A DNA stretch of 64,000 nucleotides from Mya arenaria (Eukaryota; Mollusca; Bivalvia; Myida; Myidae). The notes beneath the pieces are model-generated. The model was not told where the DNA came from and did no database searches. It saw only the letters and a program-made list of their open reading frames with translations. The position numbers were made by a program, and so were the translations under genes. This document shows, in pieces, positions 33,115 to 45,500 of the stretch. Location: the NCBI RefSeq assembly GCF_026914265.1, contig NC_069124.1, positions 8,024,213-8,088,212 on the forward strand, written 5' to 3'. Position 1 is the stretch's first letter. Each line of letters starts with the position of its first letter.

Positions 33115-35735
33115 AATGAAACTCTGTCAGCTAGGGTAAGCAGCCATGGTGAAACAATAACGACAAAGGCAAGAATGAAACTATGTCAGCTAGGGTAAGG
33201 AGCCATAGTGAAACGATAACGACCAGGGCAAAAATGAAACTATGTCAGCTAGGGTAAGGAGCCATTGTGAAACGATAACGACCAGGGCTAGAATGAAACT
33301 CGGCTAAGGTAACAATGCATGGGAAAACGATGACAATCAGGGCAAGAATGAAACTCAGTCGGCTAGGGCAACCATGCATGGCTTAACGATAACGACCAGG
33401 GCAAGAATGAAACTCATTCGGCTATGGTAATCATGTATGGCCTAACGATAACGACCAGTGCAAGAATGAAAATCAGTCGGCTAGGACAACCAAACATGGC
33501 TCAACGATAACGACCAGGGCAAGAATGAAGATCAGTCGGCTAGGACAACCAAACATGGCTCAACGATAACGACCAGGGCGAGAATGAGAATCAGTCGGCT
33601 ATGGTAATCATGCATGGCCTAACGATAACGACCAGGGCAAGAATGAAGATCAGTCGGCTAGGACAACCAAACATGGCTTAACGATAACGACCAGGGCAAG
33701 AATGAAGATCAGTCGGCTAGGACAACCAAACATGGCTCAACGATAACGACCAGGGCAAGAATGAAACTCAGTCGGCTATGGTGATCATGTATGGTCTTAC
33801 GATAACGACCAGGGCAAGAATGAAACTCAGTCGGCTATGGTAACCATGCATGGCCTAACGATAACGACCAGGGCAAGAATGAAGATCAGTCGGCTAGGAC
33901 AACCAAACATGGCTCAACGATAACGACCAGGGCAAGAATGAAACTCATTCGGCTATGGTAATCATGTATGGCCTAACGATAACGACCAGGGCGGGAATGA
34001 AAATCAGTCGGCTAGGACAGCCAAACATTGCTCAACGATAACGACCAGGGCGGAATGAGAATCAGTCGGCTATGGTAATCATGCATGGCCTAACGATAAC
34101 GACCAGGGCAAGAATGAAGATCAGTCGGCTATGGTAATCATGGAAGGCCTAACGATAACGACCAGGGCGGGAATGAAAATCAGTCGGCTAGGACAACCAA
34201 TCATGGCTCAACGATAACGACCAGGGCGGAATGAGAATCAGTCGGCTAGGACAGCCAAGCATGGCTCAACGATAACGACCAGGGCAAGAATGAAACTCAG
34301 TCGGCTAGGACAGCCAAACATTGCTCAACGATAACGACCAGGGCGGAATGAGAATCAGTCGGCTATGGTAATCATGCATGGCCTAACGATAACGACCAGG
34401 GCAAGAATGAAGATCAGTCGGCTATGGTAATCATGGAAGGCCTAACGATAACGACCAGGGCGGGAATGAAAATCAGTCGGCTAGGACAACCAAACATGGC
34501 TCAACGATAACGACCAGGGCAAGAATGAAACTCAGTCGGCTAGGACAGCCAAGCATGGCTCAACGATAACGACCAGGGCGGGAATGAAAATCAGTCGGCT
34601 AGGACAACCAAACATGGCTCAACGATAACGACCAGGGCAAGAATGAAACTCAGTCGGCTAGGACAACCAAACATGGCTCAACGATAACGACCAGGGCAAG
34701 AATGAAACTCAGTCGGCTATGGTAATCATGTATGGCCTAACGATAACGACCAGGGCGGGAATGAAAATCAGTCGGCTATGGTAATCATGCATGGCCTAAC
34801 GATAACGACCAGGGCAAGAATGAAGATCAGTCGGCTAGGACAACCAAACATGGCTCAACGATAACGACCAGGGCAAGAATGAAGATCAGTCGGCTAGGAC
34901 AACCAAGCATGGCTCAACGATAACGACCAGGGCAAGACTGAAGATCAGTCGGCTAGGACAACCAAGCATGGCTCAACGATAACGACCAGGGCAAGAATGA
35001 AGATCAGTCGGCTAGGACAACCAAGCATGGCTCAACGATAACGACCAGGGCAAGAATGAAACTCAGTCGGCTAGGACAACCAAGCATGGCTCAACGATAA
35101 CGACCAGGGCAAGAATGAAGATCAGTCGGCTAGGACAACCAAGCATGGCTCAACGATAACGACCAGGGCAAGAATGAAACTCAGTCGGCTAGGACAACCA
35201 AGCATGGCTCAACGATAACGACCAGGGCGGAATGAGAATCAGTCGGCTATGGTAATCATGCATGGCCTAACGATAACGACCAGGGCAAGAATGAAGATCA
35301 GTCGGCTAGGACAACCAAACATGGTTCAACGATAACGACCAGGGCAAGAATGAAGATCAGTCGGCTAGGACAACCAAGCATGGCTCAACGATAACGACCA
35401 GGGCAAGAATGAAGATCAGTCGGCTAGGACAACCAAGCATGGCTCAACGATAACGACCAGGGCAAGAATGAAGATCAGTCGGCTAGGACAACCAAGCATT
35501 GCTCAACGATAACGACCAGGGAACGAATAAAACTCAAGGCTAGGGAAACCATGCATGGCTAAACGATAACGACCAGGGCAACAATGAAACTCAGTCGGCT
35601 AGGGCAACCACGGATGGCAAAATGATTACAATCAGGGCAAGAATGAAACCCAGTCCGCTATGGAAACCATGAATGGAAAAACGATAAAGGCTACGGCAAA
35701 AATGAAACTGAAGGCCAGGGAAACCGTGCATTTGA
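33115..35735. repeat. 59-bp minisatellite, ~44 copies
   Basis: Unit of 59 bp containing ACGATAACGACCAGGGCAAG and ATCAGTCGGCTAGGACAACC. Adjacent copies at 34861 and 34920 show the period. Two unit types intermix (GGCTAGGACAACCAA(A/G)CATGG and GGCTATGGTAATCATGCATGG), and some units lose one base (GGGCGGAATG). The outer copies on both sides are the most diverged. It starts 0.8 kb upstream of the Notch-ligand-like gene's first exon. Confidence 0.97.
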
Positions 35736-36178
35736 ACCACTTTTTCCAAAGGCGAGTGGCCAAGTTTTATATCTTTCTGTATTTAGAAATAAATGGTTTG
35801 CTTTAAAAATGAATAAGACTTTCATGTCCATCTTAATTCAAATTTAAGTGTTTGAAGCAAGGAAGAGTTGTCGTGGTTAACCGGGGTTAACGATATGTGT
35901 TTGAGTATTTTTATGTGCACGCTAAGTAAACAACATAAAAGAAAAGACAAGTGTAATCTGTCCTTCGGTGTTTGGGTATTTAGACTACAGCAGGACCAAA
36001 CCAGGAAAAGTTTGACGATGCGAAAGATAGCAAAATTGATGAAGACAAAAAGTAAGGGTGTATCTTAAGGAAACCCTTGCAAGGCTACTTGATTCTTCAT
36101 GAGCTTGATAACTGTTTTTTTGTGAAAAAAATAAAGTAACAACTTCCGGTGAAAAATACCGTATAAAAAGAGGGCATA
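35736..36178. other. Intergenic, no gene seen
   Basis: A plus-strand open stretch (35868-36068) has no recognisable motif and I do not call it. Confidence 0.5.
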
Positions 36179-36485
36179 TGTTTTAAAAAATAGTTTGGCT
36201 TAAGTGATAGCATGTATGTATATATCATCTTGTCATCTTAATGTTAAAAAATAGTTTGGCTTAAGTGATAGCATGTATGTGTATATCATCTTGTCATCTT
36301 AATGTTAAAAAATAGTTTGGCTTAAGTGATAGCATGTATGTGTATATCATCTTGTCATCTTAATGTTAAAAAATAGTTTGGCTTAAGTGATAGCATGTAT
36401 GTGTATATCATCTTGTCATCTTAATGTTAAAAAATAGTTTGGCTTAAGTGATAGCATGTATGTATATATCATCTTGTCATCTTAA
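36179..36485. repeat. 61-bp tandem repeat, five copies
   Basis: Five nearly identical 61-bp units (TGTTAAAAAATAGTTTGGCT, then TAAGTGATAGCATGTATGT and ATATCATCTTGTCATCTTAA). First and last copies have TATGTATATATC where the middle ones have TATGTGTATATC. Confidence 0.97.
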
Positions 36486-37000
36486 ACAATGTTTCTTGTG
36501 GATGTGTTCAAGTACGAGGCATGGTTGCTTCCGATGTCTTATACAACGCTGACCTTGATGATAGCGAGGTTATGCATTACTTGTAAGCTATATGGCTCTC
36601 TGGTGAACGTAGCGGTGCGATTAAAGGAATGCATTCATACTGTAAGGATACGACAGACCGAATGTTCAGATCTTTGTTAAAGATGCACTCTTACTCCCAA
36701 ATAAGCAGAACTAAAATTAATACAATTGTTTCAATTCACCAAAAAGGATGAATAGATATCGAAAACAAATGAATCTTATGGAGGAGACCGTGTTTAATTT
36801 GAAAGAAAGATGTGGAAAAAATCGGTATTTCTACCTTCGTTGGTTTCCTTAAATATTTTAGGACCCACCAGTCATTTAATATTTGTGCATTTTAGCTATT
36901 AAAATTGATATTTCCATAAATGCATTTTTATTAAGAAGTTAAAGGTTTATCATTCAAAATTTACGGTTGTTAAATTGATTATATATATATATATAAAAAA

Positions 37001-37348
37001 TAAAGCTGCACTCTCACAGAAATACCATGTTTACAACTTTATATTTTTTGGTCTTGGAAAGAGAAAATTTTTGCATTTATATCTGAAAACCAATGATATA
37101 AGACTGCTGACAAAAAATCCGTAGATTTTCATATTTCCGTTCGAAAATAAATGTTTTATGGACTAACGGTTTAAGAAAAATGCATAAAACATCCATTTTT
37201 GAACTTAAATATAAAAATCTGTGATCTAAGTTTTTGTCAGCAGTTTTTTATAACTGGTTTCCATAGATTTTCGCAAAAAAATGGCTCGTTCCAAGACAAA
37301 AAATAAAAAAGTTGTCAAAACGTTTAATCTGTGAGATTGCAGCTTTAA
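37001..37348. mobile_element. Fold-back MITE, AAAGCTGCACTCTCACAGA family, third copy
   Basis: Full-length copy from TAAAGCTGCACTCTCACAGA to CTGTGAGATTGCAGCTTTAA, with the same palindromic interior as the copy at 22.8 kb. Confidence 0.88.
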
Positions 37349-38429
37349 TACGAGTATCAGTAAATAAAACAACATTGTTTAAGGCGTCTTTATTACCTTT
37401 TAAAGGAGAAATATTTTATTAGTTGGTGATGTATTTAGATAAAACAAGCATAGCTGAACCACTGGTCTCAGTATTTGTGAAAAGTACCGCAGTTCACATG
37501 ATTGTCAATGAATTGTTTAAAATGTTTAAGATTTGAAAGTTAAAAGCGATCCGGTTTACTTGAACAATGTTCTGAACACTCGGCCCTATGTCTCAAATAT
37601 CTCCTGTATGAGATAAAATTGTGCATTCACAACAATCAAGGGGCATTTGAGAAAAAACACACACTATGAACTGACATACTGGCATTCAAAAACACTTTTC
37701 AATTTATTTTTTGTAAGATACGAATTGTTGGCCGAATGTTTGCTCAATTTAGTAAATTCTTGCACGAGTTATTATCTCATTCACCGAATTCAAGATATAC
37801 ATTCTAAAGACTCGTAACCTTCATTCGTGTCAACATGCGGCCACAACGCTCTTCACCACACTTCACACCCGTAACCTTCATTCGTGTCAACATGCGGCCA
37901 CAACGCTCTTCACCACACTTCACAACTTGCGAAAATGCTGCCAACGAATTAAAGGGACGCGGTTACAATGGATTACGTCATGTAGTTTACATTAGATCAC
38001 GCCTACGGAAGTTGAACCACAATCCGATCTCCTCACTGGACAACGGGACAATGCGGCCGATCGTGAGAATACATGTACACTGGTGTATATTGACGGCAAT
38101 GTATATACATGTTTGAGATATACTGATTTTATCATTATGATGTTTGTAACAATGTGTCAGTAGACGCCAACATCTTGTGAAGTGTGATATGTATAGTTGT
38201 CTGTAGTGCACTATCCATACCAGCACTTAAGAGACTTATTTTCACACAAACAAATTCGCTACATGTTGTCAAAAATGTTGCGGATTACTTACGCAAGAGG
38301 AACAAAACGAAATATATAAAATGTTATAACTTGGGTGTCACGCGTCCAATACAAATAAACGAAAGATGTTCATTTATTAAGTAAAAAAGCAGATTGCATA
38401 TAGCAATGAAATTATACACGTATTAAATG
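37349..38429. other. Intergenic with a 57-bp duplication
   Basis: A 57-bp segment starting CGTAACCTTCATTCGTGTCA is duplicated in tandem (37813 and 37870). One isolated MITE end (complement of GGGCCGAGTGTTCAGAAC) lies near 37580. An open stretch on the plus strand (37835-38116) runs across the duplication without a known domain; I do not call it a gene. Confidence 0.6.
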
Positions 38430-38560
38430 AGAATAGAATAGAATAGAATAGAATAGAATAGAATAGAATAGAATAGAATAGAATAGAATAGAATGAAATG
38501 AAATGAAATGAAATGAAATGAAATGCAATTAAATACAATACAATACAATACAATACAATA
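38430..38560. repeat. Compound pentanucleotide microsatellite
   Basis: Blocks follow one another: about 12 x GAATA, then 5-6 x GAAAT, then about 5 x CAATA, joined by short transitional bases. All three blocks have period 5, so they look like point-mutated versions of one ancestor. Confidence 0.95.
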
Positions 38561-38954
38561 AAACAGAGAAAGAAGCAGCCACCTTTAAATTTGATCAACA
38601 GACAGGAATTCAATTAGCCTTTGGGTTTGAAGCCCTGAGTTGTGTCCACCTTTTTGGCTGAATCGTTTCAAAATAATTTCATCGCGATCTTGACCTAATA
38701 TATAATTATTATGAATCCATGACCATTAACACATATCAGCAAATCAGTATGATGGTAGCACATACGGTATCCGCGCTTCAGTATGTCCGTATAAGCCAAT
38801 ATTCAGTGAAAATGCATTACAAACGTAAAAGTGGCCTTAACCTTTGACTGAATAGCATTCAAAAAGCATTACATTCATGAATACGAGTTTTTCCACTCCC
38901 ACATAACAATTTTAAATGAAATAAACAAAGAACCTTAATATTTCGACTTGCCCT

Positions 38955-40235
38955 CTTATAGCCCGTGTCACACTGTAGCGAGTTTCGGCTACGAGTTGTT
39001 GCGAGTTTCAACTCGCATAACTCTTCAGGTGTTGTGTTTGACTCGAGGCCTTATAGTTGCAGGTCGAAGACATGTCTCCTCATAAATAAAATACTCAGCC
39101 GCGTCAAAAAGTCGCTGGACAATCTATGAGTTTAGCAGCGACTAAAGAGGTCATTATTACGATCTCTGCTCGATATTCGTTCGAGTTGTTGTGAGTTTGT
39201 ATGTACCCCTTCGACATACCCTCGAGACTGTTGCGATTTCCGGCGAGTTCAGTGTGATCATATCAATAAAAGATCACTGCATCATTTCTCCTAAAGATTT
39301 CAACCAGTAAGCATCAATGTGTTTACAAGAGGTAAACCATTGTTAGACTAGTCATGCCTTCGATGAGAAAGAGGAAATACTCTGTTAAGAATAACAACAA
39401 AGAGCCGGAGGGGGAAGGTCCAGAATTAGAGCCAGATAAGAGCTCCAGTCTCCTGCTGGTAATGCTAGCGGCCTAGATGTCAGGCCAAAGGAAAAACGGG
39501 TCTAGAACAATGTTACAGACAGACAAGAGGGACTCTTGGTAGAATTGTTACATGATAACCCCTTACTCTACAATAATAGCCTAAAGGATTACAAACACAA
39601 GGAGAAGAAGACTTCTTTGTGGCCAGCTGTAAAATTAGATATTCCTAGTATGCAGAAATATGCTGAATAGTATTAACATTTTACAAGGTTTCATATAATA
39701 TGTTAAGTACACCCAGTTGATACTTAAATAATTGATATTTTAAATTGATCACTTTTTAATAATAAATAACTGGTATTCTGTGTTGCCTGTACTATAGGAA
39801 CTGAGCAATCGTAAGATCATCTTCTGCATCACCTTCTTCCATCTGGGCAAGAATTTCGAGGTTTCTAAGTCTATCTGTCATTGCTACGAAGCGTCACCTA
39901 TGCTGATCAACTGGGATTTGGTCCTGATGTGCAGCAGCAACTGTATTTATACGCAGTTCACCATGTGTCGTCCTGTCTCGTACATTCTCGTAGCTCACTC
40001 TTAATAACTCGTCATAATATTGTGCACATATCGGCAGAACTCGTAGAAATCTCTGTGGTTGTCGAAAGAGTGTCGTACACAGATCGTACCGATGTTGCTT
40101 AAACTCGAGTTTTAAAGAAGAATCTCGTACTACTCTCGTACTCACATGGAAGAGAACTCGAGCAGGTGTCGAACTTATGTACCTAGCATCGGAACCCGCG
40201 GTCACTTCGTGGCATTTTTGGCGAATTATAATTCA
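38955..40235. mobile_element. PIF/Harbinger-like element remnant
   Basis: A plus-strand fragment (about 39500-39670) reads like a Myb/SANT-MADF DNA-binding domain (LLVELLHDNPLLYNN, then KTSLWPAVK). An opposed minus-strand fragment (39881 down to about 39798) reads MTDRLRNLEILAQMEEGDAE, like the start of a Harbinger-type transposase. A MADF partner protein plus a transposase is the usual pairing in that superfamily. Both outer flanks are rich in CGAGT motifs, with inverted similarity between 38960 and 39260. Most of the transposase is missing, so this copy is dead. Confidence 0.55.
39355..39670 (+). pseudogene. Broken MADF/Myb-like protein of a Harbinger-type element
   Basis: Opens with ATG at 39355 (MPSMRKRKYSVKNNN), has a stop after about 40 codons, then continues as a MADF-like stretch to TAG near 39670. 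In-frame stops show it is inactive. The domain assignment comes from pattern recognition only. Confidence 0.5.
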
Positions 40236-41160
40236 TTAGCACTCGTGGTAACCCGTTATTTACATAAGTTCTAGGGGCCTAGTGCTTAGGGCGTTTGTTG
40301 TATATATATCTTGACTTTAACGGCGTAAGTTTGAAGCCCACTAAAACCAAAGTACTTAGTAATCGTATTTTTTCTGCAATTTCGATAAACGAGGATAAAA
40401 TAACTCGTTAACATCCCTAAAAATCAGTGTATTCAGATGCATTATCGAGAAAACTTTTTTTGGTCAAATAATATGAGCGAGTTCATTTAAAGTAAATTTG
40501 TTACATAAAGCTTATGAAAGCAATATCATTAAGAAGGTCTGTTGACCATGGGTTAGCCGTGTTTAATAAATGAGTCACCGTTGCAGAGACTGTTAAGTTT
40601 TAGTATTAACCAATGGCGCTGAGCATTACAAGCGCACAAATATGGACAAAAAATCATACTGACTATCAAAATTTAATGTGCCAGCCACCCTAGTAGCTAG
40701 AAACCCCGCTAGAAACGTGGCTGCCTTCCCGCTATAGCTGACTATATGTGTATTAGACAGTCAGTTGAGTGACCGGCATGTTTCTTACAGCTTATAAAGT
40801 TTATTTTAATTAGGCATGTAGGATTGAGATTGTCAAAATATTTGTGCTTTGTTTGTGGAGGCACGGGTCATAGATGAACATAGCAATTCTGCTGGTGTAG
40901 ACTATAGCCATACAATATTAAAATTGAAATGGCGTCTCATCCGTTGTATATAAAATTGCAAATGGGCTGTGTTAACATAACAATCCAGCATTTGTTTTGA
41001 TTAATGATAGTAAAACGTATATCAAACATGTATACAGTAAAACAAGATATTCTAATTAGTTGATATAAAAACATGCAAATTTGTTGGAATATATACGCTC
41101 ATATATAGTTACTATATCAATATACGTATATACATAAGGATATTTAATTGTTTTCTATTT
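40236..41160. other. Intergenic, possible weak SINE head at 40273-40343
   Basis: CTAGTGCTTAGGGCG and AAGTTTGAAGCCC lie at tRNA-like spacing and resemble decayed A and B boxes on the plus strand. Nothing else can be supported here. Confidence 0.35.
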
Positions 41161-41500
41161 AAGTATAAAGGAAACGAGAGACACTTTGGGCTGGGCCATT
41201 TTTCAGCACAGGGACATAGTTTGAACAATTTCGGTAAAGGATCACTACATGAGGCTGCATACCAAATATCAAGAATATGTGCCTTGCGGTTTCAGAGAAG
41301 AAGATTTTCAAACATTTTAACATTTAAGTATATAAAAACTTGTGACACCTGGGGCTGGGTCATATTTGATCAAAGGGCATCATTTGAACATTCTTGGTTA
41401 AAGACCAGTAATGAGACTGCATACCAAATATCATGGGTCTGGCCCATTGGGTTTCAGAGAAGTTTTAAAATGTTGACGCCGGACGACGGACGCTGGAGAG
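41161..41500. repeat. Two diverged ~170-bp repeat units
   Basis: GCTGCATACCAAATATCA/GACTGCATACCAAATATCA, GGGCTGGGCCAT/GGGCTGGGTCAT and GGTTTCAGAGAAG recur about 170 bp apart. The stretch ends in GACGCCGGACGACGGACGCT. I recognise this style of unit as a dispersed molluscan repeat. The 147-codon frame across it is an artefact. Confidence 0.7.
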
Positions 41501-41744
41501 CTCACCTTGAGAACTTCGTGCTCAAGTGTTCTTACGTTCCTTTGGTCAATTCTGTAGCACTGGATATTTTTTTTCGTCTTTTACTACGGTTTGAGGGTAC
41601 CTGTTGTTACATATACATGGAAATGCGTCCGAAATGGATTGATCAACGAAAATTTGAGGAATAAGAATAATTTGTTAACATTCTTACAGTCTTTTGAAAG
41701 ATGTCCATTGCAGATGAGAAAGGTGTAGTCCAACACTCATTATG

Positions 41745-41990
41745 GTATAAGCATCAATCGTTGATGACAGAAACGATAAAGTAACATCATTGTTACAAGA
41801 GACCTCAACGAAAGAAACTATATGTTTCCAAAGTTGGTGACAGAAATTTGAAACAGGTAATCCCATCGTTGATGAGAGAAAGAAGCTAATTCCATCGTTG
41901 GTGAAGGAAAGTAGATGATTCCTTCCTTGATGAAAGAAACGAGATAATTATATTGGTGATGAAAAAAACTGTATTGGTGAAACACACGCC
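41745..41990. repeat. Degenerate ~36-bp repeats in the receptor 3' region
   Basis: Imperfect copies of TTGATGAAAGAAACGA followed by TAATTCCATCG, at roughly 36-bp spacing. They lie 150-400 bp beyond the receptor stop codon, probably in its 3' UTR. Confidence 0.6.
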
Positions 41991-42140
41991 ATTCCACATT
42001 GATGAAAACACTAGAAAGTTCAAATTGATGGAAATTATAAGTATTTTCAAGCATTTCTTTGTTTGATTGTCGTTAGTGTTTTACCAAAACACACCATAAT
42101 AGGACAGGCTTCAATTGCGCTTCAGTAATCATAACAAGAT

Positions 42141-42518
42141 TCACATAGCTTGCAACAGAAATGAAAGTGTTGTAATAACCATTACCAGCATGTATAACAC
42201 CAGGAATAGTCGGTCCAAGACATTTGAAATATCTCTCCACTCTGATCCAACGTCTTCCTTACTTTGGTCATGTTCCAAATGACTGACAATTCTCCTCAAA
42301 CATCTCTCTTTCAGATTTAATGTTCCATCCATTTGCCCATCAACATTTTTGCTACGAACGAAACCTGGTAGAACGCAATTTCTTTTGATCATTGGGCTAT
42401 TGTTATCCATGGTTATGTGATTGTTCGTGAGTTTTATTTCATTTGTGTCATCCAATCTGTTGTCATCTTGTTCAACATTTGAACGCTTTTCTGGTGGATG
42501 GCGTTCATGATTTACAAT
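42141..42518 (-). CDS. Exon 9 (loop end and M4) of the nAChR gene
   Basis: Acceptor TATCTGTTCTAG. Encodes residues 371-495 and ends with EWRDISNVLDRLFLVLYMLV, then M4, then TGA. The EW...VxDRxFL pattern before M4 is typical of the family. Confidence 0.93.
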   Translation of the reverse strand: MVNHERHPPEKRSNVEQDDNRLDDTNEIKLTNNHITMDNNSPMIKRNCVLPGFVRSKNVDGQMDGTLNLKERCLRRIVSHLEHDQSKEDVGSEWRDISNVLDRLFLVLYMLVMVITTLSFLLQAM

Positions 42519-45500
42519 CTAGAACAGATAAGAATTGCAAGTTTAAGGTCTAGCATGTTACAGGTATTCCAGGAATCCCAAATTGGCATATAAACATGTG
42601 AGTGATGATTATCTAAAGTCCGTCGGAGGTGTGTATAACTAAAATTAGAATAAAACAGTCCACTTAAAACAAGGTAGTACCCCGCTACTAGTATAATGTC
42701 AATTAAGGGAGATACAGTGTTCGCTGTGATGTTATTTGATAAATAACGCTAAGCTACTTAAGTACATGACCTTTTCCAAAGATATTAAATATGTTTTGAT
42801 GTGCGAGCAACGAGCTGAAATACGTGTGCTAGTCTTCTGCTTTAAGGTATTACACGCGTTCTGCAAAGCGCAGCCACCGCCGATGTGGAGAAAACGACTA
42901 CAGTTATTCCCTTTGACCTAGTGTCCAAGAAATAATCAAAGCATACAATCCAACTAGGGGTCAGCTATGCTCCTTGACAAATAGTGGCAAAGGTATACTT
43001 TAATGTTATTCATATACGGGGTTACGCTGGTAGTATCAATTAAGGAAACGTGTATCTATCGACGGCAGCTAACACATTGATATCCCTTATAGTTAATTAA
43101 CTAATTTCTTAGAAGCTCGTCATAGTTTTGAGTTTCTGTTCGTTTGTCTGCATGTTCTTTTTTGCTGCTTTTTTGCACACTAAACCATACAACCTAAATA
43201 ACACTATACCTCATGCATAGGGGTATCATCAACGCCAACTTTGGAAGACGGAATACACAGGACACGGCCAATGTACTGGTGGAACACGACCTTCGCCCAT
43301 CTGAAGAGAGAAGGTTATGGAACACTATAATAAACCAAGAATTACTGTCAAGGGACACAGCGAGGGATAATAAAACTAGCACATACACTGAGTTATCGTA
43401 TGAATATGACGACATTTAATTTGATTGATTATAGTAATTGATATATATACACACATGAGTAACTCATTCGAACAAACGCTCAACAGTTAAACAAGAGTTA
43501 CCGGTACGTCGAAACGCTACTAAGGCCACTTTTATAAAAAAAAAGGTGATAAGTATTTGCTTTGGTCAAAGTTGGCCAAATTGTTTATTTAGTCAATATG
43601 TATGCACTTTTTACTGTTAATAAACTACACATGTACATGTATTTCATCATTTAAATGTGCAGTATAGCCCAAATACTAATTAATACAAGTTGTATATAAC
43701 TACATGTAGTTGCTGTTTTTAACCAGTATTAGTATCTACATATAGTTTTAAACAGCTAACGCTCGCCTGTATTATGCCAAACCTTATAAGGCGATGGTAA
43801 TTGAAAACGAAGGCCCTATCAGAACTGTACCTGGGCACTCGACGGCCATTGGTTCCACGGTAGAAAACGTTAAGGACGATGGCGGTCTGCAGGAGAGACA
43901 GCGACACCAGCACCATCGAACTCGCGAAGTACGAACCTGAAATCGAATATAATAATATAAAATTTCAGTATCACAAGCCCGTATTAAAAATATCAGACAG
44001 AGCCTCGACGACAACAATGTCAATATTATACTTCGTCCATGCAGTTGGTGACATCCATATGTTTCGAAAAACATGCAAAAGGTGGAATTAATTTTCAGAT
44101 ATATAGTCTAAAAACTCTAAACATGTATATCTAAGGTAAAATACAGCTGGCCGACCGACCTACAATTTAAATATACACCAGCTACATTTCTATTTGACCA
44201 CTGGAGTATGTAAAGGCAACATGGGGCATCAATACCACGTACCCACTTAACAAGTCCAGATCAAACCACTACAAATACATCATTTTACAGATGGTTTTCG
44301 AACAAAACTTTGACAAACCTATGATGGGAAAGTCATCCGAGGAAGGCGGAAGTGACTCTGACACCAGGAGGAGGAAGACCGCGAGGGACAGGAGAACGGT
44401 GATTTCCAGGGACACCTTTTCGCCACTTTCCACCGGAAGAAGGAACGCTAGGGCCGCCACACAGGAAGTAAGCATGCACGGAAACATCATTGTGAGGAGA
44501 TAGAAGGCAGGACGGCGCTTCATCACGATCGTAAACGTCACATCCGGGTATGGTTCCGAGCAGCAGTTGTAGTAAACAACGTGGCGCTCGACGGGGATTC
44601 GCAAGACGGACCACTCTGTGTTCTCGATGTAAGTGTCAAGGTCACCTGAAGGAAATGGGGATCGAACGTCATTTATACAGTTCCCATGCATAGGCGAACA
44701 TACACATCAAGACAAAAATATTGATGACCAGTCTAGTTTACAGAGAAAAGAAAACAGACGTTGATTTGGCAATACCGGCTTTTGTAGTAATTATTTTGTT
44801 ATAGGTACTGTGAAGTTTAGCTAAACCAACGACATTCAAAATGGCTGTTTTTATAAACATAAAAGAATATAGAAATAGTGATCACGTGTTTTTGGAATTT
44901 TGTGACGAATGTGTTAAAACACACCGATAATTAATATAAAAGCACATAATATATGTTATTGAAGATTTTTATTATTATTCATAGTATTTCAAAAAAACAT
45001 ATCAGGGTGAACATATTGAGTATAATCGATATAAACAATCTGGTAAAATCTAAGGTCTATGAAGTGTAAAATAACGAGAAGCTTAAACCAAAAAGAACAC
45101 TAAGAAAACGACCCTGAATGTTGAAGGAAACCCGCACCACAAGCACACTGTATAACATTACTGCCGCACTTCGAGCACACTGTATAACATTACTGACGCA
45201 CTTCGAGCACACTGTATAGCATTACTGACGCACTTCGAGCACACTGTATAACATTACTGTCGCACTTCGAGCACACTGTATAACATTACTGCCGCACTTC
45301 GAGCACACTGTATAACATTACTGCCGCACTCGAGCACACTGTATAACATTACTGCCGCACTTCGAGCACACTGTATAACATTACTGCCGCACTTCGAGCA
45401 CACTGTATAACATTACTGCCGCACTTCGAGCACACTGTATAACATTACTGCCGCACTTCGAGCACACTGTATAACATTACTGCCGCACTTCGAGCACACT

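Noticed and set aside
33115..35735. CRISPR-like regular repeats
   Set aside because: Eukaryotic context, no unique spacers; units are contiguous tandem copies.
41221..41664. 147-codon plus-strand frame
   Set aside because: Runs through two diverged units of a dispersed ~170-bp repeat; no domain.
43213..43419. Plus-strand 68-codon frame over nAChR exon 8
   Set aside because: Antisense shadow; the minus strand has matching splice sites and receptor sequence.
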